NCBI RefSeq assembly: GCF_963678635.1
Contig: NC_087068.1
Span: 27,902,318 to 27,966,317, forward strand
Source: Symsagittifera roscoffensis
Taxonomy: Eukaryota; Xenacoelomorpha; Acoela; Convolutidae
Length of the DNA: 64,000 nt
Reading direction: 5' to 3'
The notes under the pieces are model-generated. The model saw only the letters and a list, made by a program, of their open reading frames with translations. It searched no databases and had not been told where the DNA came from. Of this stretch, positions 1 through 9,734 are shown one piece after another (positions within the stretch are counted from its first letter, which is position 1; each line of letters starts with the position of its first letter). The position numbers and the translations under genes were made by a program.

Positions 1-915
1 CAACTGATTCGAACCTGCGCGGGAATACCCGCCTTTTGGCCCAACCACACAGTAGAACCTCCAACCCAATGGAACAACTGGATAGACCAATTCCATTTGG
101 CTATCATTCCGAAGGAAAATTTAGACATAGACAACCTCAAAGAACCAGTGGAAGGGGAGACGACGTTACCGATCCTAGAAGGCGCCCAGGAGTCAGAAAC
201 TGACCAACAGAGGAAAGCCAGGGAGGCCAGGAACAAAGAAGTAATGCGAGTCTACGAACACGCTGAAGAGAAAAGACTAGCAGAAGAAAAACGGAAATTC
301 GGAGGAATGAGGAGATATGAGCCTGACAAAAAAGTAAGGTCAATCCTATACTTGGCCTTAGGAGCGGAAGGCAAAAGAGTTTTCGCCCAGAAACATCCAA
401 GGGTAAAAGTCCTAGGAATCTCATTCAAGGAATTTTACGAACTTTTAGAATCGGCTTTTATCAAACCAACCAACATAACATTTGAACGATATAAGTTATT
501 GAGCAGGAAACAAAAGGATAGAGAATCCTATGAACAATTTTGGGGCGCGTTATCAGATTTAGCAAGATCATGTGAAATTGTAATTAATGCAGAACAGGAG
601 TGGATCAGAGACGTTTTTATTTTTAACATGAAAAACTGCTACTTACAACGTAGACTACTTTCGGAAACTATCAATCCATTGGATGTACTGAACCAAGCAA
701 TCATCGACGAAAAAGGCCACTATAACCACCTCAAATTAACCAATATGACTAGATCGTTCGACACGACAGGAAGTAGCGGGAGAGTGTATAAAAACTTCAA
801 AAATGTAAAAAAGGAACCAAGCTTGAACATAGAAAGATCAAATACTTGTATGAAATGCGGGAATGCGTTTACCAAGGGTCATCTGAATGTGTGTCCGGTG
901 AAAGAAATTGTGTAA
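1..915 (+). pseudogene. gag: gag, capsid-like part (gypsy)
   Basis: This is the structural polyprotein of the retroelement. The open stretch from 97 carries a charged helical segment rich in E, K and R, then a Gag-like region with ESYEQFWGALSDLA at about residue 145. It ends with a cysteine/histidine motif CMKCGNAFTKGHLNVC just before the stop. The same N-terminus is intact with an ATG in the second copy at 9234. Here one extra base near position 20 (cctgcgcggg against cctgcgggg) breaks the initial frame. The reading continues in the next frame at 908. Confidence 0.85.
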
Positions 916-1540
916 TATTTGTAAATATAAAGGACATTTAGGAAGACTTTGTAAATCAAAAGGAAGAAAACCCGCTGTAAATATTGTAGATGAAGCTTTA
1001 AATAGTCAGAATTTTTCATATTCCCCAGAAGACCTTCAGGCAAGAAGCGAAGAGAATTTTTGCGGATTCATTAACGCGTGGACCGAAGAGGGGATAAGCG
1101 ATAACGACGACTATTTCGTTCTTAACATCAGAACAATCTACGATACCAATGGCTTGGAAACAAAGAAATTAGTCAACATCGGATTGGGAGACGATGCAAT
1201 AGTCAATTTGAACATTCCAGTGGATTCGGCAAGCCCAGTGAGCTTCCTGAAGCAAAATCACTTTCACGAATTGAAGTTGAGAAATCCACAATTGAAGATA
1301 CACCCAGTAGAGAAGAAAATTAGGGAACTATATGGCGGATTCACCAACGACACAATCAACATCATCGGGAAAGTGGTAGTGAGATTACAATCCAATGGAT
1401 GAATCGCGGATGAAACTCCGTTTTTTATCACTTCCGGACATGAGAGGAACATCCTGGGAAACGACAATCTTCCGAGAATTGGAATCGAGATAGCTCAACG
1501 ACAACCTCTACTACACGTCAACAACAAATCACGCCCAGAG
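908..1540 (+). pseudogene. gag zinc knuckle and protease region (gypsy)
   Basis: This frame continues gag after a one-base shift at 908-915. It starts with a classical CX2CX4HX4C zinc knuckle, CNICKYKGHLGRLC, that would bind element RNA. An aspartic-protease-like region follows: NIPVDSASPVSF at about 1210-1245 is in the place of the usual D-S/T-G-A active site, with Ala for Gly. After a TGA stop at 1400-1402 the same frame continues with ILGNDNLP, the typical second hydrophobic-Leu-Gly motif of retropepsins. The stop and the altered active site both suggest decay, although DSA variants are known in some lineages. Confidence 0.75.
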
Positions 1541-2062
1541 TTGTGTAAGTTAAATAACTATTCAGACAAGATCCTTAATATGTATCATATGTACAAAGGA
1601 TTATTTAACAGAGTAGGAAAAATACCATTGGACAGAAAAGTTACTCATTTCCACTCCCCATTCAAACCTATCCAAACCAAAGGTAGAAGAGTTCACCTAC
1701 ATTTACTCGATAACGTAAAAATGGAACTAAATAGAATGGAAAAAGAGGGGCATATCGTGAAGTTAAACAAATGCGATGAAGATTGTTTTATAAGTCCAAT
1801 AGTGATTAAAAGAAAAAAAGACGGAAGCATCAAGTTGGCACTAGATTCGAAACTATTAAACAACCAGATATTCAAGAACAGGTATCAAATGCCAAATATA
1901 CATGAACTGATCGATAATATTGCGCTCCAACTGTCAAGCAAACAGTCAGGGGAACTTTGGTTTAAAAGTCTAGATCTAAAGAATGCGTACAGTCAACTAC
2001 AATTATGCACAGACACCAGCAAACAGTGTAATTTCAGTATACTGGGACCTATAGGTTTTTAA
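1541..2062 (+). pseudogene. pol: pol: reverse transcriptase, N-terminal half
   Basis: This holds the fingers and early palm of a gypsy RT. It includes the linker LDNVKMELNRMEKEGHIV, then SPIVIKRKKDGSIKLALDSK (motifs 1-2) and FKSLDLKNAYSQLQL, the first catalytic Asp motif. The frame ends at 2062 because of a one-base shift near 2035-2041. In the other frame the RT resumes at once with YRFLTGFYGLGDMPNE. Only this first part of RT is single-copy; the rest falls in the tandemly repeated segment. Confidence 0.88.
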
Positions 2063-2076
2063 CTGGATTTTACGGA

Positions 2077-3426
2077 TTGGGCGATATGCCAAACGAACTC
2101 CAGAGGGTGATGGATTCTTTATTGAAAGACATTCCTTTTACCAGTTGTTATATCGACGACATTTTAATAGCTTCGAAAGGTTCATTGAATGAACACAAAG
2201 CGATATTAACAAACATTTTAAACATTTTGGACAACAAGAATATGGCGGTTAAATGGGAGAAATGTGCATTTTTCCAAAAAGAAATAGAGTGGCTAGGTTT
2301 CAAGATATCAAATTCGGGTGTGAAACCATTGGTGGGAAAATCAGATTTGATTAAAAACCTACCAAACCCCAAAAACATATCTGAACTTAGGTCTTTCTTT
2401 GGGTCGATCAATCAGTATATGAAACTTGTCCCAAATTTGTCTTCCCTAAGTTCTCCCCTACGACCACTTCTCGTAAAGAAATCAGTTTACCAATGGAATG
2501 ACGAACACACTAAAGCGTTTGAAGAATTAAAACAACAGATAGTGAACATAACAGAGAATAATCATTTTGACATAAAAAGGATGTCAAGACTAAAGACAGA
2601 CGCTTCTCATAGCGGTTTGAGAGCTACCCTAGAACAATGGGATGGGGAGAATTATGTAACAATAGCATTCGCCTCCCAATTTTTAAACAACCACGAAAGT
2701 AAATATTCGACAAACGAACTTGAATTGTTGGGAGTAGTCTGGGCGACAGAACATTTTAAAAATTACTTGTATGGTGCTGAATTCGAAATTGTAACGGATC
2801 ATAAGGCATTGTTATCAGCATTAAATGCAAATCAGAGTAATAAAACTATGCACAGCAGATTAACCCGTTGGGTAAACCAATTTTTATCATTTAATTTCAA
2901 GATAAAGCACATACCGGGAAAAGAAATGGGTTTTACAAATTTATTGTCGAGACTACCTTCAGGAAAAGCACTCCCAACCTCACACTATGATAGCGAATTT
3001 GTAGTGGCTACATTACGAAAGATTGTAGAAAACCTCTCTGTAAATAGCGATTGTAAAAAGAATAATTGTAAAAAGAACGAAGTGTATAATCCAGTGGATG
3101 TAAATACGATCAGTAACTTGGATTGTAATAATCCAATGGGCGGAAAGAAAGAATTATCGCTAAGCATCCAACGGTCGTTCTTCTCGAATATTCTGAATTA
3201 CGTAAACAACACTATCAGAATTTGTAATTCCAATCACTCGCGTTCAGAGTCTTGCACAAGCGGTTGCGTTCCATTAAATTTATCAAAATTTGATTTCAAT
3301 TATTTTCATTTATCAGATAAAACCTTTTTATTTTTTCTTTCCCAGTCAATACTTTCAATCAATCAGTCATTAAATCCAGATAAAAAAAACGGTTACAAGA
3401 ATTCATTACACCGGTTAACTCGTTAA
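2077..3426 (+). CDS. pol: pol: RT palm/thumb and RNase H, tandem copy 1
   Basis: This contains the YIDDILIAS catalytic box (YxDD) at about 2148-2175, then a thumb region with LGFKISNSGVKP and the connection with LRSFFGSINQY. RNase H follows: KTDASHSG, NELELLGVVWA, VTDHKALLSAL and the last motif MGFTNLLSR. In that last motif the usual Asp is Asn (see the findings). After RNase H comes a linker of about 150 residues without recognised motifs, ending at the stop 3424-3426. Integrase is not reached, because a second copy of the same segment follows. Confidence 0.88.
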   Translation: MGDMPNELQRVMDSLLKDIPFTSCYIDDILIASKGSLNEHKAILTNILNILDNKNMAVKWEKCAFFQKEIEWLGFKISNSGVKPLVGKSDLIKNLPNPKNISELRSFFGSINQYMKLVPNLSSLSSPLRPLLVKKSVYQWNDEHTKAFEELKQQIVNITENNHFDIKRMSRLKTDASHSGLRATLEQWDGENYVTIAFASQFLNNHESKYSTNELELLGVVWATEHFKNYLYGAEFEIVTDHKALLSALNANQSNKTMHSRLTRWVNQFLSFNFKIKHIPGKEMGFTNLLSRLPSGKALPTSHYDSEFVVATLRKIVENLSVNSDCKKNNCKKNEVYNPVDVNTISNLDCNNPMGGKKELSLSIQRSFFSNILNYVNNTIRICNSNHSRSESCTSGCVPLNLSKFDFNYFHLSDKTFLFFLSQSILSINQSLNPDKKNGYKNSLHRLTR

Positions 3427-3565
3427 AAATTTTCCTCAGGGCAGAAAAGAAAGGAATTTTATTGAACTTTAATAACGATACAATGTCAGACATACACAAG
3501 AACTTACTAGCCAAGTACAAGGGAGATCTCAGATTGCCAGACAACCCGTTATCGCTCACAGACCA

Positions 3566-4900
3566 TTGCTCAAACAGTGGGTGATGGATTCTTTATTGAA
3601 ATACATTCCTTTTACCAGTTGTTATATCGACGACATTTTAATAGCTTCGAAAGGTTCATTGAATGAACACAAAGCGATATTAACAAACATTTTAAACATT
3701 TTGGACAACAAGAATATGGCGGTTAAATGGGAGAAATGTGCATTTTTCCAAAAAGAAATAGAGTGGCTAGGTTTCAAGATATCAAATTCGGGTGTGAAAC
3801 CATTGGTGGGAAAATCAGATTTGATTAAAAACCTACCAAACCCCAAAAACATATCTGAACTTAGGTCTTTCTTTGGGTCGATCAATCAGTATATGAAACT
3901 TGTCCCAAATTTGTCTTCCCTAAGTTCTCCCCTACGACCACTTCTCGTAAAGAAATCAGTTTACCAATGGAATGACGAACACACTAAAGCGTTTGAAGAA
4001 TTAAAACAACAGATAGTGAACATAACAGAGAATAATCATTTTGACATAAAAAGGATGTCAAGACTAAAGACAGACGCTTCTCATAGCGGTTTGAGAGCTA
4101 CCCTAGAACAATGGGATGGGGAGAATTATGTAACAATAGCATTCGCCTCCCAATTTTTAAACAACCACGAAAGTAAATATTCGACAAACGAACTTGAATT
4201 GTTGGGAGTAGTCTGGGCGACAGAACATTTTAAAAATTACTTGTATGGTGCTGAATTCGAAATTGTAACGGATCATAAGGCATTGTTATCAGCATTAAAT
4301 GCAAATCAGAGTAATAAAACTATGCACAGCAGATTAACCCGTTGGGTAAACCAATTTTTATCATTTAATTTCAAGATAAAGCACATACCGGGAAAAGAAA
4401 TGGGTTTTACAAATTTATTGTCGAGACTACCTTCAGGAAAAGCACTCCCAACCTCACACTATGATAGCGAATTTGTAGTGGCTACATTACGAAAGATTGT
4501 AGAAAACCTCTCTGTAAATAGCGATTGTAAAAAGAATAATTGTAAAAAGAACGAAGTGTATAATCCAGTGGATGTAAATACGATCAGTAACTTGGATTGT
4601 AATAATCCAATGGGCGGAAAGAAAGAATTATCGCTAAGCATCCAACGGTCGTTCTTCTCGAATATTCTGAATTACGTAAACAACACTATCAGAATTTGTA
4701 ATTCCAATCACTCGCGTTCAGAGTCTTGCACAAGCGGTTGCGTTCCATTAAATTTATCAAAATTTGATTTCAATTATTTTCATTTATCAGATAAAACCTT
4801 TTTATTTTTTCTTTCCCAGTCAATACTTTCAATCAATCAGTCATTAAATCCAGATAAAAAAAACTGTTACAAGAATTCATTACACCGGTTAACTCGTTAA
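3566..4900 (+). CDS. pol: pol: RT palm/thumb and RNase H, tandem copy 2
   Basis: This is a near-identical repeat of copy 1, 1,474 bases downstream. It opens across the duplication junction (residues MLKQW come from junction sequence) and lacks the first half of RT, so it cannot make a whole polymerase on its own. Private or shared variants: Tyr for Asp in LLKYIPF; the RNase H motif reads GFTNLLSR as in copy 1; and NCYKN near the end as in copy 3. It ends at the same relative stop. Confidence 0.85.
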   Translation: MLKQWVMDSLLKYIPFTSCYIDDILIASKGSLNEHKAILTNILNILDNKNMAVKWEKCAFFQKEIEWLGFKISNSGVKPLVGKSDLIKNLPNPKNISELRSFFGSINQYMKLVPNLSSLSSPLRPLLVKKSVYQWNDEHTKAFEELKQQIVNITENNHFDIKRMSRLKTDASHSGLRATLEQWDGENYVTIAFASQFLNNHESKYSTNELELLGVVWATEHFKNYLYGAEFEIVTDHKALLSALNANQSNKTMHSRLTRWVNQFLSFNFKIKHIPGKEMGFTNLLSRLPSGKALPTSHYDSEFVVATLRKIVENLSVNSDCKKNNCKKNEVYNPVDVNTISNLDCNNPMGGKKELSLSIQRSFFSNILNYVNNTIRICNSNHSRSESCTSGCVPLNLSKFDFNYFHLSDKTFLFFLSQSILSINQSLNPDKKNCYKNSLHRLTR

Positions 4901-5039
4901 AAATTTTCCTCAGGGCAGAAAAGAAAGGAATTTTATTGAACTTTAATAACGATACAATGTCAGACATACACAAGAACTTACTAGCCAAGTACAAGGGAGA
5001 TCTCAGATTGCCAGACAACCCGTTATCGCTCACAGACCA

Positions 5040-6374
5040 TTGCTCAAACAGTGGGTGATGGATTCTTTATTGAAAGACATTCCTTTTACCAGTTGTTATA
5101 TCGACGACATTTTAATAGCTTCGAAAGGTTCATTGAATGAACACAAAGCGATATTAACAAACATTTTAAACATTTTGGACAACAAAAATATGGCGGTTAA
5201 ATGGGAGAAATGTGCATTTTTCCAAAAAGAAATAGAGTGGCTAGGTTTCAAGATATCAAATTCGGGTGTGAAACCATTGGTGGGAAAATCAGATTTGATT
5301 AAAAACCTACCAAACCCCAAAAACATATCTGAACTTAGGTCTTTCTTTGGGTCGATCAATCAGTATATGAAACTTGTCCCAAATTTGTCTTCCCTAAGTT
5401 CTCCCCTACGACCACTTCTCGTAAAGAAATCAGTTTACCAATGGAATGACGAACACACTAAAGCGTTTGAAGAATTAAAACAACAGATAGTGAACATAAC
5501 AGAGAATAATCATTTTGACATAAAAAGGATGTCAAGACTAAAGACAGACGCTTCTCATAGCGGTTTGAGAGCTACCCTAGAACAATGGGATGGGGAGAAT
5601 TATGTAACAATAGCATTCGCCTCCCAATTTTTAAACAACCACGAAAGTAAATATTCGACAAACGAACTTGAATTGTTGGGAGTAGTCTGGGCGACAGAAC
5701 ATTTTAAAAATTACTTGTATGGTGCTGAATTCGAAATTGTAACGGATCATAAGGCATTGTTATCAGCATTAAATGCAAATCAGAGTAATAAAACTATGCA
5801 CAGCAGATTAACCCGTTGGGTAAACCAATTTTTATCATTTAATTTCAAGATAAAGCACATACCGGGAAAAGAAATGGGTTTTACAGATTTATTGTCGAGA
5901 CTACCTTCAGGAAAAGCACTCCCAACCTCACACTATGATAGCGAATTTGTAGTGGCTACATTACGAAAGATTGTAGAAAACCTCTCTGTAAATAGCGATT
6001 GTAAAAAGAATAATTGTAAAAAGAACGAAGTGTATAATCCAGTGGATGTAAATACGATCAGTAACTTGGATTGTAATAATCCAATGGGCGAAAAGAAAGA
6101 ATTATCGCTAAGCATCCAACGGTCGTTCTTCTCGAATATTCTGAATTACGTAAACAACACTATCAGAATTTGTAATTCCAATCATTCGCGTTCAGAGTCT
6201 TGCACAAGCGGTTGCGTTCCATTACATTTATCAAAATTTGATTTCAATTATTTTCATTTATCAGATAAAACCTTTTTATTTTTTCTTTCCCAGTCAATAC
6301 TTTCAATCAATCAGTCATTAAATCCAGATAAAAAAAACTGTTACAAGAATTCATTACACCGGTTAACTCGTTAA
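5040..6374 (+). CDS. pol: pol: RT palm/thumb and RNase H, tandem copy 3
   Basis: This third repeat is the only one joined to the integrase region. It differs from copies 1 and 2 by GFTDLLSR (the canonical catalytic Asp of RNase H retained), GEKKE for GGKKE, and LHLSK for LNLSK. The reading frame stops at 6374. The integrase frame is offset by one position, possibly through an indel in the A-run near 6330 or by natural frameshifting. As the copy next to the authentic 3' flank, it may be the least altered one. Confidence 0.87.
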   Translation: MLKQWVMDSLLKDIPFTSCYIDDILIASKGSLNEHKAILTNILNILDNKNMAVKWEKCAFFQKEIEWLGFKISNSGVKPLVGKSDLIKNLPNPKNISELRSFFGSINQYMKLVPNLSSLSSPLRPLLVKKSVYQWNDEHTKAFEELKQQIVNITENNHFDIKRMSRLKTDASHSGLRATLEQWDGENYVTIAFASQFLNNHESKYSTNELELLGVVWATEHFKNYLYGAEFEIVTDHKALLSALNANQSNKTMHSRLTRWVNQFLSFNFKIKHIPGKEMGFTDLLSRLPSGKALPTSHYDSEFVVATLRKIVENLSVNSDCKKNNCKKNEVYNPVDVNTISNLDCNNPMGEKKELSLSIQRSFFSNILNYVNNTIRICNSNHSRSESCTSGCVPLHLSKFDFNYFHLSDKTFLFFLSQSILSINQSLNPDKKNCYKNSLHRLTR

Positions 6375-6409
6375 AAATTTTCCTCAGGGCAGAAAAGAAA
6401 GGAATTTTA

Positions 6410-8659
6410 TTGAACTTTAATAACGATACAATGTCAGACATACACAAGAACTTACTAGCCAAGTACAAGGGAGATCTCAGATTGCCAGACAACCCGTTAT
6501 CGCTCACAGACCATTGCTCAAACAAGCTTATCAAACTCATGACGGATGAAGATAAAATCTTCAAGGAGGTAAAGAAGGCGGTACAGGAAGGCAGACCATT
6601 GGACAAATTCGGAGCCTACCTAAAGAACTTCCAGAGGGACATTCACGTGAAAGAAGGACTGTTATTTAACGATAACAAATTGATAATACCGGCTGCATTA
6701 AGATCACCATTCCTGTCATTTCTTCACGAAACTCGTCCAGGACAGTTCGGGATGAAAGCCTTGGCAGAAAAAATCTGGTGGCCACACCTTTACAGAGAGA
6801 TCTACCATCACGGAAATAATTGCATTCAATGTATCATGGCCGGTAAGAACCTAAAAGTGTTACTAGGGACGAATAATACTGAGAAATTACCGATTCTGAC
6901 CGAACCAATTGAAAAAGTAGATTTAGACTTTGCGGGCCCATTGGACAAGAGTTGGGGTAACTCAAAATACCTTTTGTTATGCATCGATCGCTTTTCAAAG
7001 TTTCCGTCTGCAAAGGTAGTGAACAATACCTCGGCTTCTTCGATTTTAACCTTCATGGCAGATTACTGCCATCTTCACGGATTTCCAAAGTCCATTAGAG
7101 CCGACCATGGGTCATGTTTTACTTCGTTTGATTTTAGAAATTTCTGTGAGAAGAAAAACATTTTATTAATCCTATGTACGGTCGGGGATCATAGATCCAA
7201 GGGAGTAGTAGAAAGACTCATTTACACTGTCAAAGCTAAGCTACTGGCAATGTCGTTCAACGATCCAAAACCATCTTCAAATACGGCAATTGATAAAATT
7301 ATTTGGAACATCCGTTCGATGAAACAATCATCCATTGGATGTTCTCCTTTCTCAACACATTTTAATAGATATCCAAATACGTTCTGGAAATCTTTGGTCT
7401 CTCACGCGATTAGTTTAGATAAGGGGAAGAAGTCAATCCTATCAAAGGACAGAGCACAAAACTGGGGGGCTGACGACGCGTTTGAAGATGGCTATCGGGA
7501 AAACAGAGCAATGGAGGAAAGAGGGTACGAGAGCGACCCTGCGGACAAAGAAGATAGAAATCTCCAGCGAGCCCCACTGTCAAACCTTTTCAGCCAAGGA
7601 GGTAACTGTTTTAGGAGAACAGTTAACAGGAGGGAAGGCAAACCGTATTTTAAGCCACTTGCGGGTAAACCTCTGTCAGACACGAAGCATACGGTCACAT
7701 TAGACAACGAACACGTGATCAGAAAATCTGACTTAGCCTTTAACAAAATCCAACCGGCTGCTCCTAGGACATTTTCGGCAGGACCGAATTCGCTAATTAA
7801 TAATAATGGTTTAGCAGGCAAGCGAAAAAGAAACTCCCCTTCCAAGAGACGAGATTCAAATGTAGGAGGCCCTTCAACGAGTTACACACCAACGGGAGGA
7901 AATACAAACAAAAGGAGGAGAACTAACACTACGAGCACGAGAGGTTCAAAATTCCACTTTAATAGCTTAGATTCTTCGTTAGAGTTAGACCTTTGGGATA
8001 AAGTCTTTGATGACTACTTGGGTACGGAAGCGGAAGCTGTATGTAATACACCGACTGTTAACTTACATAGTGATTTAGATCAGCCAAGAAGTACCGTACA
8101 AAGCCAAATAAACACTCAGACAACAATCACCATACCAACGGGCATAAGCGACGACCCAATTCGAGTGGACAGTTCCCCGGAGAAGACAATGGAGACACCA
8201 AAAACTCCAATTTCCTTCAAACATCGCGCAAAAAGGAACCCAGGCCCCCCGAAATTTTACGGTGATAGGCGTTTTATTGACCAAGTGACGCTTGGAACGA
8301 AGACCAACAGTGCAGTAGACTCCGATGACGAACTGCTAATTACGTTCTCCAGCGCAAAGAGTCCACGATCTAATTTAACTTACTGTACGACGTCCCCTTC
8401 GGATTATCTGACACATATTGAAGAGATCCCACGCCATACGACACTGGTTGCGGAAACCACACAAGGTCCCTTTTCAACACCGTCCTCTCAAGCAACAAAG
8501 GCCGCATGTGTATCTTCACCATTGGTAGAAGTTAGTGGTAATACCCTGGACGATGACGGCAGTGACATATCCTCGGTAATTGACGCTGATGTAAGAAGAG
8601 AGGCCGATAACTTCCATGATAGATATAACGCCACGACCTTAAACTCTGAAAACTGTTAA
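6410..8659 (+). CDS. pol: pol: integrase with long C-terminal extension
   Basis: This gypsy integrase would insert the cDNA into the host genome. An N-terminal HHCC zinc-binding part starts at about residue 105 (HETRPGQFG ... HHGNNCIQC). The catalytic core has the D-D-E triad in DLDFAGPLD (about 6910), IRADHGSCFTS (about 7105) and GVVERL (about 7205). After the core, from about residue 340, there is an unusually long polar, probably disordered, tail of about 400 residues with a basic nuclear-localisation-like stretch KRKRNSPSKRR (about 7820) and many S/T/P residues; no chromodomain was seen. It ends at a TAA at 8657. The start shown is only where the frame opens; it is probably read as part of pol. 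Confidence 0.88.
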   Translation: MNFNNDTMSDIHKNLLAKYKGDLRLPDNPLSLTDHCSNKLIKLMTDEDKIFKEVKKAVQEGRPLDKFGAYLKNFQRDIHVKEGLLFNDNKLIIPAALRSPFLSFLHETRPGQFGMKALAEKIWWPHLYREIYHHGNNCIQCIMAGKNLKVLLGTNNTEKLPILTEPIEKVDLDFAGPLDKSWGNSKYLLLCIDRFSKFPSAKVVNNTSASSILTFMADYCHLHGFPKSIRADHGSCFTSFDFRNFCEKKNILLILCTVGDHRSKGVVERLIYTVKAKLLAMSFNDPKPSSNTAIDKIIWNIRSMKQSSIGCSPFSTHFNRYPNTFWKSLVSHAISLDKGKKSILSKDRAQNWGADDAFEDGYRENRAMEERGYESDPADKEDRNLQRAPLSNLFSQGGNCFRRTVNRREGKPYFKPLAGKPLSDTKHTVTLDNEHVIRKSDLAFNKIQPAAPRTFSAGPNSLINNNGLAGKRKRNSPSKRRDSNVGGPSTSYTPTGGNTNKRRRTNTTSTRGSKFHFNSLDSSLELDLWDKVFDDYLGTEAEAVCNTPTVNLHSDLDQPRSTVQSQINTQTTITIPTGISDDPIRVDSSPEKTMETPKTPISFKHRAKRNPGPPKFYGDRRFIDQVTLGTKTNSAVDSDDELLITFSSAKSPRSNLTYCTTSPSDYLTHIEEIPRHTTLVAETTQGPFSTPSSQATKAACVSSPLVEVSGNTLDDDGSDISSVIDADVRREADNFHDRYNATTLNSENC

Positions 8660-9022
8660 ACTCTGGTATCTTTTGTATCTGCTCGAGCTTTTATCCATTG
8701 GATAACCCAAAATTTTTGTTTTGTTTTTACCATTATCTAGTTAGTGATTTAGTTAGTTTGCTTTAATTGTATAAATGCTACCTAACCCCAATTGTACATA
8801 TCATCTTGTACATTCATTGTTGATATCTGTGTAAACCTGTAAGTAGCCTGTAAATATTACCATATAATCACCTCCATTGTAATTTGTACTCTCTGTAAAT
8901 GTCCATTGGTGCTAAACGTGGTTACTTTTTGGCCCTGGTGGAGCGAGGGGAGATGGAGTATACGTGTGATATTGGCTATATCGACGAGCGGGCAGATATT
9001 ATTTTTTTTGTGCAGTGGGGAA
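8660..9022 (+). other. gypsy 3' untranslated region and polypurine tract
   Basis: This is noncoding sequence between the pol stop and the LTR. It holds a purine-rich stretch gcgaggggagatgga at about 8943-8957 and gtggggaa at 9015-9022, directly before the TG that opens the LTR. The second is the better candidate for the plus-strand primer. Confidence 0.6.
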
Positions 9023-9211
9023 TGTTGTGATTTAGTATTTTAGTATGTTATAACCTTGACCTCTATTATCTATTTAAGTACCAGTCAATGTTCACTCTAC
9101 GAAGTCCAGTGGACTTCGGATCACTAGTTGCTCTTTTTAGACTATAGTCAGTTTTAATTCAAACATTACTTTTTACTCTCTCTTAACTCTAGTTAGATAC
9201 ATTAGTTACCA
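9023..9211 (+). repeat. gypsy LTR (189 bp)
   Basis: It begins TGTTGTGA just after gtggggaa and ends TTACCA just before gtggtaaac, a plausible primer-binding start (TGGT...). A TATA-like tatttaag lies at 9071-9078 and a near-perfect hairpin at 9100-9118. It sits between the pol end of one copy and the gag ATG (9234) of the next. The 5' LTR of the first copy is outside the window, so the ends rest on the TG...CA rule and context, not on comparison of two LTRs. Confidence 0.65.
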
Positions 9212-9212
9212 G

Positions 9213-9233
9213 TGGTAAACATATACTTTTATT
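9213..9233 (+). promoter_or_regulatory. probable tRNA primer-binding site and gag leader
   Basis: Sequence starting TGGTAAAC lies immediately after the LTR CA end and 21 bases before the gag ATG. Gypsy primer-binding sites start with TGG, the complement of the tRNA CCA end. The tRNA was not identified. Confidence 0.4.
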
Positions 9234-9671
9234 ATGGCGCAGTCAACAACTGATTCGAACCTGCGGGGAATACCCGCCTTTTGGCCGAACCACACTGTAG
9301 AACCTCCCACCCAATGGAACAACTGGATAGACCAATTCTATTTGGCTATCATTGCGAAGGAAAATTTAGACATAGACAACCTCAAAGAAATAGTGGAAGG
9401 GGAGACGACGTTACCGATCCTAGAAGGCGCCCAGGAGTCAGAAACTGACCAACAGAGGAAAGCCAGGGAAGCCAGGAACAAAGAAGTAATGCGAGTCTAC
9501 GAACACGCTGAAGAGAAAAGACTAGCAGAAGAAAAACGGAAATTCGGAGGAATGAAGAGATATGAGGCTGACAAAAAAGTAAGGTCAATCCTATACATGG
9601 CCTTAGGAGCGGAAGGCAAAAGAGTTTTCGCCCAGAAACATCCAAGGGTAACTACTTTTTCAGAAAAATGA
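9234..9671 (+). pseudogene. gag: second gag copy, truncated after about 140 residues
   Basis: This is the N-terminus of the same gag with an intact ATG (MAQSTTDSNLRGIPAFWPNH). It is nearly identical to 1-400 apart from scattered substitutions such as KEIVEGE for KEPVEGE. Homology ends at about 9651, within codons for HPRV; the frame runs a few residues into unrelated AT-rich DNA and stops. So a second element begins in the LTR of the first and is cut off, by deletion or recombination. Confidence 0.9.
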
Positions 9672-9734
9672 ATTCGATCTTCACTACGTTCCTTAAAGTT
9701 TTAGATGATTTCAAAATGCTCACTTGAATATCAT

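Larger units (their letters stand above)
2105..6524 (+). repeat. three tandem copies of a 1,474-bp pol segment
   Basis: Repeat starts are at about 2107, 3581 and 5055 and the period is exactly 1,474 bases. The unit runs from inside the RT palm (gtgatggattc) to the start of the integrase region (cattgctcaaaca). Both internal junctions read caaaca-gt-gggtgatgg: the same 2-base filler occurs twice, so the second junction is a copy of the first. The copies differ at only a handful of sites. Confidence 0.97.
1..9211 (+). mobile_element. Ty3/gypsy LTR retrotransposon, 5' end outside window
   Basis: The order gag, zinc knuckle, protease, RT, RNase H, integrase, LTR is the Ty3/gypsy order. The window opens inside gag: base 1 corresponds to about base 9247 of the second copy, so the 5' LTR should lie about 220 bases upstream. 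The coding region is broken: an extra base near position 20 relative to the second copy shifts the gag start; there is a frame change at about 910; a TGA stop at 1400-1402; a frame change near 2035; and a further change between the RNase H and integrase frames near an A-run at about 6330. A 1.47-kb segment (2105-6524) is present three times. The element is therefore probably not autonomous as assembled. Confidence 0.93.

Noticed and set aside
137-424. Minus-strand open frames across the gypsy element (also 2148-2411, 3622-3885, 5096-5359, 7492-7845)
   Set aside because: They are antisense to recognised gag/pol domains and recur only because the sense sequence is repeated.
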